From: Neolewinella persica DSM 23188
GTDB lineage: Bacteria; Bacteroidota; Bacteroidia; Chitinophagales; Saprospiraceae
Assembly (NCBI RefSeq): GCF_000373105.1
Contig: NZ_KB890427.1
Span: forward strand, 1-64,000
Direction of reading: 5' to 3'
DNA length: 64,000 nucleotides
Numbering within the stretch: the first letter of the stretch is position 1; the number at the start of each line of letters is the position of its first letter. Under the pieces are notes generated by a model. The model worked only from the letters and a program-made list of their open reading frames with translations, did not search any database and was not told the DNA's origin. Shown here in pieces: positions 41,471-49,572 of this stretch. The translations under genes were made by a program, and so were the position numbers.

Positions 41471-43062
41471 TGCAACTGCCATTTTCCACCCGCTGGTTAT
41501 TACCGTTGGCGCTGTTCCTGGGCCTGGCGCTGCGCGTACCGGGGTGGTTTACTCAAGACATGAAGGACGACTGGGTAACCTTCGAGCCAGATGAGGGCCA
41601 GCATGTCCACATCGCCATCACCCGCTACAATGACCTGCAAAGTGGTCCGGACATCGGTGATTATAAAAACCCGCCCTGGAACGTCCGTGGCTACGGTCAC
41701 CTCATGGCCTACGTAGCTTACGGCTGGTATTCGCTGGCCGACCGGCCGCCAGGGTACCACGATTTTATTTTACTTGGCCGTCAGCTGTCCACCGTATTCT
41801 CTTTATTATTGATCGTTGTGGTCTGGGCTATGGGCCGCGCCAGCGGCCTGAGTCCTCCCATGGCCGGCGTAGCCGCCCTGTTAATGGCGGCTTGCGACGT
41901 CAACGCTACTTACAGCCATTATTGCCTGCCAGCTTCCGGTTATATTTTCTGGAGCTACCTGGCTGTTTTAGGCAGTATTCGATTTGCCCGCTCAGCGGCA
42001 GACGACAAACGAGACATCGTCAGCCTACTCTTATTGGCGCTGGGTACCGCCGGAGCCATGGCTTTTAAATTTGACGTGTTGCCCTTTGCCTGGGGCGGAC
42101 TTTTTCTCCTCTATCTCGCCATCACCCGCCGCATTTCCTGGTGGTACGTGGTGCTCGGGATCGCCTTGGTGGCTGGCTTCATCGCCTCCTTCGTCTACGG
42201 CTGGTCGTGGAACAATATTCAGTCGACCTTCCGAACCCTGAGCAAGCTCAACCGGGAAGGCGTTCCGGTTGATGACCACTTTCGGGACAACCTCATTGTT
42301 TACCCTGCCGGCGTCATTGCAGGTATCGGCTTACCCGTTTTTGGTCTTGCATTGTATGGCTTGCGCAAGCTTTTTCGGGGCGGGGACGCAGGAGCAAATG
42401 AAGAAACTGAAAAGCAGGGTTGGGCGAAGCCTCGTCGTTGGCTCCTGCTTTACCTCTTCGGCTGGTTAGCCACGGAGTTCCTCGTTCGCTGGTCGGTGGA
42501 TACTGCCTTCATTCGCCGGGTCAACATCTTTATGCCGGCAGTGTGTTTGCTGGCGGCTTACGGCCTGCAATGGTTTAAAAACCGCCCGTGGCTGCCTGCG
42601 GCAGTCCTTGCCTACACCCTGGCTTTTGCCGTCGTGGGCCAGAGTAACCACTGGTTTGATTCCCGCTACGCCATGCGCGAGTTCGTGAACAACGAACTCC
42701 CCGCCGACGCTAAAGTCGCCGTTTCCGGCTATGTCCAGCATAAAAACCTGCGTCGTACCCGTTTCTTTATGGACATTGACTGGGATTACGCCATCCTCCA
42801 CGAAACGTATTTCAGCCGCTACTACAAGAGTATGACTACTCCTTTCGGCCTCCCGGCCTGTTGCGAGGAGGTGTACAACTGCAATAAAGTCGAAGAGTGT
42901 GAGCTGATGCAGCAACTGCTTACCGGCCAGGCAGACGACGCGCGGCTGCTGCGCGCCTTCCGGCCGCGCAACATCTTTCCCGAACGCGTCCTCTACGCCC
43001 ACTTTTTTGGCAATTTTGAAACCTTCCTGGGGCAAACCTTAGTCTACGAACGGGTGAGGTAG
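41470..43062 (+). CDS. GT39 / ArnT-like membrane glycosyltransferase
   Basis: 530 residues from the ATG at 41470. It has about ten to eleven membrane helices, starting at TRWLLPLALFLGLALRVPGW. The first periplasmic loop has the conserved acidic pair in TFEPDEGQHVHIA, characteristic of dolichol/undecaprenyl-phosphate-sugar protein mannosyltransferases and ArnT enzymes. Later helices (GVAALLMAACDVNATYSHYC, FDVLPFAWGGLFLLYLAIT, RVNIFMPAVCLLAAYGLQWF) fit the GT-C fold. It presumably transfers a sugar from a lipid carrier outside the inner membrane; acceptor unknown. A copy of the dispersed repeat is translated in frame in the loop near residue 305 (GGDAGANEETEKQG). Confidence 0.82.
   Translation: MQLPFSTRWLLPLALFLGLALRVPGWFTQDMKDDWVTFEPDEGQHVHIAITRYNDLQSGPDIGDYKNPPWNVRGYGHLMAYVAYGWYSLADRPPGYHDFILLGRQLSTVFSLLLIVVVWAMGRASGLSPPMAGVAALLMAACDVNATYSHYCLPASGYIFWSYLAVLGSIRFARSAADDKRDIVSLLLLALGTAGAMAFKFDVLPFAWGGLFLLYLAITRRISWWYVVLGIALVAGFIASFVYGWSWNNIQSTFRTLSKLNREGVPVDDHFRDNLIVYPAGVIAGIGLPVFGLALYGLRKLFRGGDAGANEETEKQGWAKPRRWLLLYLFGWLATEFLVRWSVDTAFIRRVNIFMPAVCLLAAYGLQWFKNRPWLPAAVLAYTLAFAVVGQSNHWFDSRYAMREFVNNELPADAKVAVSGYVQHKNLRRTRFFMDIDWDYAILHETYFSRYYKSMTTPFGLPACCEEVYNCNKVEECELMQQLLTGQADDARLLRAFRPRNIFPERVLYAHFFGNFETFLGQTLVYERVR
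42377..42400 (+). repeat. Dispersed repeat family: degenerate copy inside the glycosyltransferase gene
   Basis: GGGGCGGGGACGCAGGAGCA followed by AATGAAGAAACTGAAAAG keeps the core and polypurine tail (AGG-AGCA for AGGTGCA). It is read as FRGGDAGANEETEKQ in a hydrophilic loop between membrane helices, where an insertion would be tolerated. Confidence 0.55.
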
Positions 43063-43076
43063 CCTTTGGCCACAAT

Positions 43077-43134
43077 AAAAAAGCCCCCGAACATCCACTC
43101 CTGCACAAGGCAATGAAGAAGATATTCGAGGGCT
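43077..43134 (-). terminator. Rho-independent terminator of the YceI gene
   Basis: Read on the minus strand, AGCCCTCGAA pairs with TTCGGGGGCT (one G-U pair) over a loop of about 33 nt and is followed by six T. It begins 33 nt after the YceI stop codon. Confidence 0.75.
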
Positions 43135-43167
43135 AACGATCGTCTCTTAAGACGATACTTAATTCAC

Positions 43168-43833
43168 TTACTTGCCAGCAACAAGCTCGATCTGGAGACC
43201 GAGGTTGTCATTGATGATGTCATCCTTAATGATACCAGCAATGCCACTGTTGTTGTAGTTCACGCCCCATTCGGTGCGGTCGATGGTGAACTTAGGCGTG
43301 GAAGCCTTCAGCATGCCACCTTCCATGCTAACCATAGCTGGAATAGTGATGCTGCGTTCCTGGCCTTTCATCATCAGGTTACCGGTGATGTTGTGGGTGT
43401 GGCCCGAATCAGCCTCAGCAGGTTGTACCTGGGTAATGGTGAACTCGGCCATTGGGTACTTTTCGGTATCGAAAAAGTCAGGGCTCTGCAGGTGACCAAT
43501 CAGCTTGGCCTTCTTCTCGGCTTCCGGGATGTCGGTATTCTCCATCTTGCGCAGGTCGATAGAAAACTTACCACCTACGATGTTGTCATTCGCGACCATC
43601 AATTGGCCAGTTGTAACCGGTACGGTACCAACGTGGCCGTAAGCGATCTTCGCTCCTTCCCAGTTGACGATGCTTGCAGCAGGGTCAACGTTGTACTGAG
43701 CGGAGGCTACCAGCTCGGTGGTAGTTTCAGCAGCGGCGTCTACGGCATCCATAGATTCAACGGCAGTACCTTCTGGGCCGCCACAGGCGACAAAAAGAGA
43801 GGAAATAGCAATTAGTGCAAAAAAGCGTTTCAT
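43168..43833 (-). CDS. YceI family lipoprotein
   Basis: 221 residues. Lipoprotein signal MKRFFALIAISSLFVACGG, then an Ala/Glu/Thr linker, then a YceI-like lipocalin fold: YNVDPAASIVNWEGAKIAYG, GGKFSIDLRKMENTDIPEAE, LIGHLQSPDFFDTEKYPMAE and FTIDRTEWGVNYNN. YceI proteins bind isoprenoid-type lipids (polyprenyl, coenzyme Q) in the periplasm. Monocistronic, with a terminator directly downstream and an inverted repeat upstream. Confidence 0.92.
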   Translation of the reverse strand: MKRFFALIAISSLFVACGGPEGTAVESMDAVDAAAETTTELVASAQYNVDPAASIVNWEGAKIAYGHVGTVPVTTGQLMVANDNIVGGKFSIDLRKMENTDIPEAEKKAKLIGHLQSPDFFDTEKYPMAEFTITQVQPAEADSGHTHNITGNLMMKGQERSITIPAMVSMEGGMLKASTPKFTIDRTEWGVNYNNSGIAGIIKDDIINDNLGLQIELVAGK

Positions 43834-43845
43834 ATTACTTGAATT

Positions 43846-43917
43846 TATTGGCCAGGAGACTGTGTTTAATCCTGGCCTAGTTGGTTATAACAGGTACTAT
43901 AACGCTTCTGGCCAATA
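43846..43917. repeat. TATTGGCCAG inverted repeat upstream of the YceI gene
   Basis: TATTGGCCAG (43846-43855) and CTGGCCAATA (43908-43917) are exact inverted copies with a further CCTGGCC between them. They lie 12-85 bp upstream of the YceI start, in the probable promoter region, so a regulator-binding or looping function is possible. Confidence 0.5.
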
Positions 43918-44057
43918 GTTGTTAGTTGAAAAACAGGTTTTTGTAAAATTAATTGTACCTACACGTAAGTGAGGTCTGGCAGCATTGTCTCATTGTGGCT
44001 TCGTCGGGTAGCCATTGATAAGATTCTTTGCCTTGCTTGCAACACGTAAGCTTTAGC

Positions 44058-45473
44058 CTACTTATCCCATTTAGTATGGAAAGTTCCTTTCTGGTCGATA
44101 CGCTCGTAGGTGTGCGAACCGAAGTAATCCCGCTGGGCCTGTACCATGTTCAGCGGGAGGCGTTCTGAGCGGAAAGCATCGAAGTACTGGAGCGCGGAAG
44201 CCATGCACATGGTGGAAATGCCCCGTTCATTAGTGAGGTGCATAACTTCTACAATGGCCTCGCGGCAACCGTGCAATTCGTCCCGAAATTGACGGGTGGA
44301 AATCATGTTCTTGAGCTTCGGATGGTTGCTGAATGCACCGCGGATTTGCTCCAGAAGGGAAGCGCGGATGATACAGCCACCACGCCAGATCCGTGCAATA
44401 CCTTCCATGTCCAGGTCGTAGTTGAGTTCCTCGCTGGCCTCTGCCAACAGGTGCATGCCCTGGGCATAACAGATGACGAAGCTGAAATACAAGCTTTGCT
44501 CTACTGCTTTGGCCAGTCCGTCTCCCTTCAGCAGGACTTCATGGGGATGTACAACATTGTAAAGCGTAGACATGTCCTGACGGAATTCCTTAAACGCGGA
44601 AATACCGCGCATGGTAACCGCCGAATCGATGGTTGGGGTTGGAACGCCGAGGTCCATCGCCGTTTGGCTGGTCCACTTACCGGTACCTTTTTGCTTTGCT
44701 TTGTCGAGGATAACGTCGAGAAGATGACCGTCCAGTTCATCATCGCGTTGTTTGAGAATGTCGGCGCTGATCTCGACCAGATAGCTGTTGAGGCGGCCCT
44801 TGTTCCACTTGTCAAAGAGTGCGCTCATTTCGTCGTTACTCATGCCACCGACGCGCTTTAGGATGTCGTAAGCTTCGGCGATCAGTTGCATGAGGCCGTA
44901 CTCAATGCCGTTGTGCACGGTCTTTACGTAGTGACCAGAGCTGCTTTCGCCGATGTAAGTGACACAGGGATCACCGTCTACTTTTGCGGCAACGGTTTCC
45001 AGGATGGGCTTGACGACCTCCCAGGCAGACTTATCACCGCCAGGCATAATACTGGGCCCACGGCGGGCACCTTCCGCACCCCCGGAAACGCCCGTTCCCA
45101 AGAAGCGGATATTTTTTGTTTTCAGGAACTCATAGCGGCGGTTGGTATCGTCATAATGACTGTTTCCACCGTCGATGATGATGTCGTCTTCATCCAGTAG
45201 AGGCAACAGTCCTTCAATGACTTTGTCCACGATCTTACCGGCTGGAACCAGGAGCATTATTTTCCGGGGTTTGCTCAGCAGGCTGACAAATTCTTTCTGG
45301 GTGTGCACCCCTTTCACGTTCATCCCTTCGCCTTCTTCATTCAGCGCTTTTACGGATTCTTCGTTGATGTCGGTACCTAATGCTGCAAAGCCGTCATCGG
45401 CTACATTGAGGAGGAAATTACGCCCCATGACGCCTAGGCCGATCATGCCGAAGTCGTAGAGTTGATGAGTCAT
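44058..45473 (-). CDS. gnd: 6-phosphogluconate dehydrogenase, decarboxylating
   Basis: 471 residues, full length. NADP-binding GMIGLGVMGRNFLLN is at the N-terminus; substrate-binding and catalytic motifs are IIDGGNSHYDDTNRR, GTGVSGGAEGARRGPSIMPG and HYVKTVHNGIEYGLMQLIAE; the all-helical C-terminal domain ends FGSHTYERIDQKGTFHTKWD. It oxidises 6-phosphogluconate to ribulose 5-phosphate and CO2 in the oxidative pentose phosphate pathway. Unlike many Bacteroidota, no zwf or pgl gene follows. Confidence 0.97.
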   Translation of the reverse strand: MTHQLYDFGMIGLGVMGRNFLLNVADDGFAALGTDINEESVKALNEEGEGMNVKGVHTQKEFVSLLSKPRKIMLLVPAGKIVDKVIEGLLPLLDEDDIIIDGGNSHYDDTNRRYEFLKTKNIRFLGTGVSGGAEGARRGPSIMPGGDKSAWEVVKPILETVAAKVDGDPCVTYIGESSSGHYVKTVHNGIEYGLMQLIAEAYDILKRVGGMSNDEMSALFDKWNKGRLNSYLVEISADILKQRDDELDGHLLDVILDKAKQKGTGKWTSQTAMDLGVPTPTIDSAVTMRGISAFKEFRQDMSTLYNVVHPHEVLLKGDGLAKAVEQSLYFSFVICYAQGMHLLAEASEELNYDLDMEGIARIWRGGCIIRASLLEQIRGAFSNHPKLKNMISTRQFRDELHGCREAIVEVMHLTNERGISTMCMASALQYFDAFRSERLPLNMVQAQRDYFGSHTYERIDQKGTFHTKWDK

Positions 45474-45559
45474 CGTGGTAAATTTTGGATGGTGATGTTG
45501 TTGGTGGAATTACTTTCCTTAGATGTAAAGGTAAGCCTTTGCTAAAGGTTCACTTTTGT

Positions 45560-45655
45560 GGCGCGGACGCGGGTGCAAGGTAAGGTACTTTAAGCGCAGG
45601 GAGCATACCTAAACCTTCAATGCCCTTAACCTTCCCTTGCACCTGCGGCCCCGCC
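45560..45655. repeat. Dispersed repeat family: shortest convergent inverted pair
   Basis: Left arm GGCGCGGACGCGGGTGCAAG then GTAAGG (45560-45585), right arm CCCTTGCACCTGCGGCCCCG to 45655. Only about 48 bp lie between the arms. It fills the gap between gnd and the membrane protein gene, both on the minus strand. Confidence 0.85.
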
Positions 45656-45680
45656 CCGAAAGCACCTTCCTTTTTACGAC

Positions 45681-47039
45681 TCAACGCACAAACAGAATTT
45701 CGGCCTTTTTATCCCAGTACAGACTATCTGGGTAAGACAGCGTGTACTCCTCAAAACGCAAGGTGTACCGGCCCCGCGGCAGGTCATAGACCGGAAGATC
45801 GTACAATAGGCCCTGTTGCTCCCGCACAGGATGCTCATAAAATTGCCACGGTACGTCTGCCAGTAAACTGTCGTTAAGGTAAAGCCGGTGAATGGCCCGC
45901 TGGGCCACCAGCAAGCTGTCATTGTTGACGGACCGGTTGCGGGCACTCCACATATTTATCGGCCCGTCGATAGCAAAACTTCCCTTCAGTGCCGGAGCTA
46001 AATCCGGGAATAAATGGATAATGGTGCGATCGTTTTGTACACCCAGGTAGGGGACGAAAATCTCCAGGTAATCCCGTTCCGCGTACCGACTGGCCAGGCT
46101 GGGGAGGGAATGACTTATTTCTTCAACGGCTACATTGTCGAGATAGACGGCTTCATTAACTACGCTGTTAATCGTCTTGCTGGTAGGGTAAAAAGGATTC
46201 CGGATGATGGTCACCGAGGTCGCCAGCATGGTCCCGAAAATGATCAGCCACAGCCGCTTCACCAGCTTCCGACCAAAAGGGTGGTCGATCATATTATAGT
46301 AGAAGGGCCGGTAGAACCGCGCCAGCGTAATCCAGCCCATCAACCGGTAAAATGGGAAGTAGATGCGTTGTAACCAACGCTTCTTTTTGAACCAGCCGAG
46401 GCTGGTGAAATCAATCAGGTAAATGACGCCCAAAAATAAGCTGAAGAGGTTGGTCCCCGCAACAACCGCCTTCTTCCAGGAGGCCGCGTCTGGATTGTTG
46501 GCACCTAAGATGGTGGCCATGCCAAATGTAGCTCCTGCTATTACCAGGGTGAACGCGCCCACACTAAGCACACTGAAGAAAATAAGAAAAGCAAAGGAGA
46601 AGGCTACGCTGCACTGCACCTCCAGGCGTTCGATATAATCATCAAAAGACCCCAACTGGCTGTGGAGCCAACTGTTGAATTTTGGCTGATAGTCGAGTAC
46701 ATCGTAGTCAAAATCTCCGGAAACGGAACGCAGGCCGATGGCTCCAATCCAGAAGCCTCTCAGGACCAGGTGGATGATGAAAATGATGAGGAGAGCGTAG
46801 TAGGCGATGATGAAAATAAAATATCCTCCGGCAACAACGACAAAAAGCCCCCCTCCCGTCAGATAGTTCTTGGCAAGTAAGGGCTGAACATCCATGATGG
46901 GCCCGTAGGCGCCCAACATCAGGAAGATGACCACACCGCTGATGATGAGCTCCAGCTGCCAGCTTTCCTGCTGGAGATTGTCCAGCCAGTTCTTCAAACC
47001 CCCTGTCTCCGGTTCTGATTGATTTTTGTACTCCGCCAT
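45681..47039 (-). CDS. Multi-pass membrane protein of unknown function
   Basis: 452 residues from the ATG at 47039. About six hydrophobic helices lie in the first 300 residues (LELIISGVVIFLMLGAYGPI, LFVVVAGGYFIFIIAYYALL, FAFLIFFSVLSVGAFTLVIA, LFSLFLGVIYLIDFTSLGWF, LWLIIFGTMLATSVTII). The C-terminal 150-residue soluble beta-rich domain is probably periplasmic (DYLEIFVPYLGVQNDRTIIH, YTLRFEEYTLSYPDSLYWD). It starts close to the divergent type B sorting-domain gene, about 94 bp apart. No family name recognised. Confidence 0.75.
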   Translation of the reverse strand: MAEYKNQSEPETGGLKNWLDNLQQESWQLELIISGVVIFLMLGAYGPIMDVQPLLAKNYLTGGGLFVVVAGGYFIFIIAYYALLIIFIIHLVLRGFWIGAIGLRSVSGDFDYDVLDYQPKFNSWLHSQLGSFDDYIERLEVQCSVAFSFAFLIFFSVLSVGAFTLVIAGATFGMATILGANNPDAASWKKAVVAGTNLFSLFLGVIYLIDFTSLGWFKKKRWLQRIYFPFYRLMGWITLARFYRPFYYNMIDHPFGRKLVKRLWLIIFGTMLATSVTIIRNPFYPTSKTINSVVNEAVYLDNVAVEEISHSLPSLASRYAERDYLEIFVPYLGVQNDRTIIHLFPDLAPALKGSFAIDGPINMWSARNRSVNNDSLLVAQRAIHRLYLNDSLLADVPWQFYEHPVREQQGLLYDLPVYDLPRGRYTLRFEEYTLSYPDSLYWDKKAEILFVR

Positions 47040-47132
47040 GCCGTAAGATAATACGGTGGCGCGAAAATTATCACGACATAAGTGTAACATCTGCCCGTGG
47101 AACGGACATCAAAGAACAAACATCCCTTGCCC

Positions 47133-48746
47133 ATGCTCAGGTGGTCCATCCTTTTCTGGTTTTGTTCCTTGCTTTCCGGCGTTCTCGCTGGGCAGGACTT
47201 CCCGCCGACGACCACAGTATGCACCGAAGGTCCTTTCACCTTCATGAGTCCGTTGACGGATGGTCAGGTCTACCTCTACCAGTGGGAGCGCAGCTTTGAT
47301 GGTGGAACAAGCTGGAATGCTACAGGAACTGGTGACGCTACATTAACAATCAACAGCCCCGCCTCCGGCATCAGTTATCGCCTTGCGTATGCCCTCAGTC
47401 CGGCTTGCCTGGCCGATGCTGCCTGCCGGCAGACGACCTCCGCCACCCGACTTTCGGTCGTTATTCCCTCCTTTAGCCAGGGGCTCACCCGCTGCCAGGG
47501 AGATACCGTTTTTGTGGGCTCAACGCCACTAACAACCGGCGGGAACCATCGTACGGTACTGAAAACTGCAGACGGTACTTGCGACAGCATCGTCAGTACA
47601 TTCCTTAACATACTACCTGCCTACGAAGAACTTTACCTCATCGACCTTTGCCTTGGAGAGCAATTTCGAGGGCGTAGCATTTTGGCAGATACGACCTTCA
47701 CGGAGCATTTCATGACCGTAGCGGGGTGCGACAGCAGTGAGACCTACGAAGTCTCCGTTGCCTTTGCCACCCGGCCGGTCATCTCCGGCCCTGATCGGAT
47801 CTGCGCTGGCAACAATGCCAGCTTAGAGGTTAACGGCGCGTTCGCTTCCTACGCCTGGAGTACGGGGAATGACGGCGACGATGCGCCAGTCTCCGCCCCC
47901 GGAACTTACACCCTTACCCTGACCGACTTCAACGGTTGTACCCTGGAACTAAGCCACAACCTGGCGGTAACAGAACTGGTAATTGAGCAGGCAAACCCCA
48001 CCTCCCCGGCCTGCCCGGGCGGTAGCTCGGGTACCTTAGCACTTGTCGCCTCCGGTGATACCGATCTGTTGTATTCCATCGACGGTGGACAAAGTTTCCA
48101 GCAGGACACCATCTTTACGAATCTCCCCGCGGGCAACTATGAACTGATGGTGGAAAACGCCGATGGCTGTAACGTGACGGGTTCTGCTTCCTTAACGGAA
48201 CCTCCCCCACTCAATATTACTTCATCGTTGCCGCCTGAAACCACCATAGAACGAGGAGACTCTTTACCCCTTTCCTTGACGACCGATTTTGAAGTAGTTG
48301 AATACCGTTGGAACGGTACTTCGTTTCTTTCCTGCGACGACTGCCCCAACCCAATGGCTTTCCCGATGGCCGATACTCAGTTCAAGGTAGAAGCAATTGC
48401 AGTTGGGGGCTGTTCGGTGACCGACAGTACTATGGTATTTGTAAAAGACAACCGGCGCTTTTTTGCTCCTACGGCCTTCAGCCCCAATGGCGACGATCAT
48501 AACGACCGGTGGCAAATATTTGCCGGACCCCGTACGGAGGCCGTAGTTGGCCTCCAAATTGCTGACCGCTGGGGCGGCATCCGGTTCCAACAGCAAACAA
48601 CAGAACTACCACCTTCTGAGGCTGGATGGGATGGCACCGACGGAACGCAGCCTTTACCTCCGGGCACCTACATTTATTCCGCCACCCTCCGCTACACCGA
48701 CGGCACCAGCCAGTTGGTTCGGGGGCAAATCACCCTCATGCGCTAA
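47133..48746 (+). CDS. Secreted protein with T9SS type B (gliding motility-associated) sorting domain
   Basis: 537 residues from the ATG at 47133 with signal peptide MLRWSILFWFCSLLSGVLAG; a GTG start 36 nt upstream would bury it. Ig/PKD-like adhesive domains follow (ACLADAACRQTTSATRLSVV, ISGPDRICAGNNASLEVNG, YAWSTGNDGDDAPVSAPGTY, LLYSIDGGQSFQQDTIFTNL). The C-terminal type B domain is AFSPNGDDHNDRWQIFAGP with WDGTDGTQPLPPGTYIYSAT. It is exported by Sec and then T9SS, and likely surface-attached or secreted as an adhesin. The next gene also has a sorting domain. Confidence 0.9.
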   Translation: MLRWSILFWFCSLLSGVLAGQDFPPTTTVCTEGPFTFMSPLTDGQVYLYQWERSFDGGTSWNATGTGDATLTINSPASGISYRLAYALSPACLADAACRQTTSATRLSVVIPSFSQGLTRCQGDTVFVGSTPLTTGGNHRTVLKTADGTCDSIVSTFLNILPAYEELYLIDLCLGEQFRGRSILADTTFTEHFMTVAGCDSSETYEVSVAFATRPVISGPDRICAGNNASLEVNGAFASYAWSTGNDGDDAPVSAPGTYTLTLTDFNGCTLELSHNLAVTELVIEQANPTSPACPGGSSGTLALVASGDTDLLYSIDGGQSFQQDTIFTNLPAGNYELMVENADGCNVTGSASLTEPPPLNITSSLPPETTIERGDSLPLSLTTDFEVVEYRWNGTSFLSCDDCPNPMAFPMADTQFKVEAIAVGGCSVTDSTMVFVKDNRRFFAPTAFSPNGDDHNDRWQIFAGPRTEAVVGLQIADRWGGIRFQQQTTELPPSEAGWDGTDGTQPLPPGTYIYSATLRYTDGTSQLVRGQITLMR

Positions 48747-48802
48747 CCATTTATTTATTTTTATCATCCCAAAGATTATCAACCCATGCTTCTTTATACC
48801 TC

Positions 48803-48824
48803 CCCCCGCACCCGCGTCCGCGCC
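48803..48824 (-). repeat. Dispersed repeat family: single arm, reverse orientation
   Basis: CCCCCGCACCCGCGTCCGCG followed by CC. It lies just before the ATG at 48834. If translation began at the earlier ATG (48786), the arm would be read as TSPRTRVRAL ahead of the signal peptide. Confidence 0.8.
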
Positions 48825-48833
48825 CTGAAAAAA

Positions 48834-49319
48834 ATGCTCCGGGCTGGCTTGGTGATTTATTTCGCCTTTGTCCTGAGTTCGGTTCTTACCGCTCAGGAAT
48901 TGAGTCGTAGTGTGGTCGGTTCCGCCGGCAGCTACTTCTCTGCGGTTAACGTAGGAAACATCCACTTTACCGTCGGTGAAATCGCGATTGACCGGACGAC
49001 GAACGGTCTTATTCTCGAACGTGGATTTCACCACGGCATCTACGAATTATTGAGTACTTCCGTGTGGTCTTCCCCCGAGATAAACCTGGACATTACGGTG
49101 TTCCCTAATCCTACTGCCGATTTAGTCAACCTCAGGGGAGACTGGAAACACGATGATCAACTAAGGGTGACCGATCTACTTGGCCGACACTTAGTGGAGC
49201 GCGTACTGCCCCTGGAACGCGCGGAAGTTTCGTTGGCAACCTACCCTTCAGGCACCTACTTTTTTACGATCCTGCGGGAGGGGCGGCCATTGAAAAGCTT
49301 GCGGGTAATCCGGAGATAA
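48834..49319 (+). CDS. Small secreted protein with T9SS type A sorting domain
   Basis: 161 residues from the ATG at 48834; the alternative ATG at 48786 adds 16 basic residues made of repeat sequence. Signal peptide MLRAGLVIYFAFVLSSVLTA with cleavage before QELSRSVV. The short mature part (SYFSAVNVGNIHFTVGEIAI) is typical of Bacteroidota proteins that are little more than a beta domain. The type A sorting domain follows: VFPNPTADLVNLRGDW, then YPSGTYFFTI and the basic end LKSLRVIRR. It is secreted or surface anchored by T9SS, and has the same direction as the type B protein 87 bp upstream. Confidence 0.83.
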   Translation: MLRAGLVIYFAFVLSSVLTAQELSRSVVGSAGSYFSAVNVGNIHFTVGEIAIDRTTNGLILERGFHHGIYELLSTSVWSSPEINLDITVFPNPTADLVNLRGDWKHDDQLRVTDLLGRHLVERVLPLERAEVSLATYPSGTYFFTILREGRPLKSLRVIRR

Positions 49320-49383
49320 TAAAAATTAATAGTCTCAACACAAATCTCTAATCCCTCGAAATTTCAATTGCGAAACACGTTTG

Positions 49384-49418
49384 AAGGCCCTCCGGACATT
49401 GGTTCGGGGGGGCTTTTT
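49384..49418 (+). terminator. Rho-independent terminator after the T9SS genes
   Basis: AAGGCCCTCCGGAC pairs with GTTCGGGGGGGCTT (one mismatch, G-U pairs) over a short ATTG loop, followed by TTTTTATT. Confidence 0.7.
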
Positions 49419-49441
49419 ATTGGTCTTGATACTGCCTGGGA

Positions 49442-49471
49442 GGCGGGGCCGCAGGTGCGAGGAAAGGTTAA
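49442..49471 (+). repeat. Dispersed repeat family: single arm
   Basis: GGCGGGGCCGCAGGTGCGAG followed by GAAAGGTTAA and GGCAAGG. It lies between the terminator and the tail-fiber-like gene; a longer reading frame from 49381 runs through it, but the signal peptide starts only at 49573. Confidence 0.8.
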
Positions 49472-49572
49472 TGGCAAGGTTTTTTGCCGGGTTAAACATT
49501 TTTCGCGAAAAGTGTAACGCATGGGGTCCACCTGGCATGAAAGGGAAAGACATCATCCCAAATATATTATCC

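Noticed and set aside
49381-49572. N-terminal extension of the tail-fiber-like protein
   Set aside because: Runs through a terminator and a repeat arm; the signal peptide begins at 49573.
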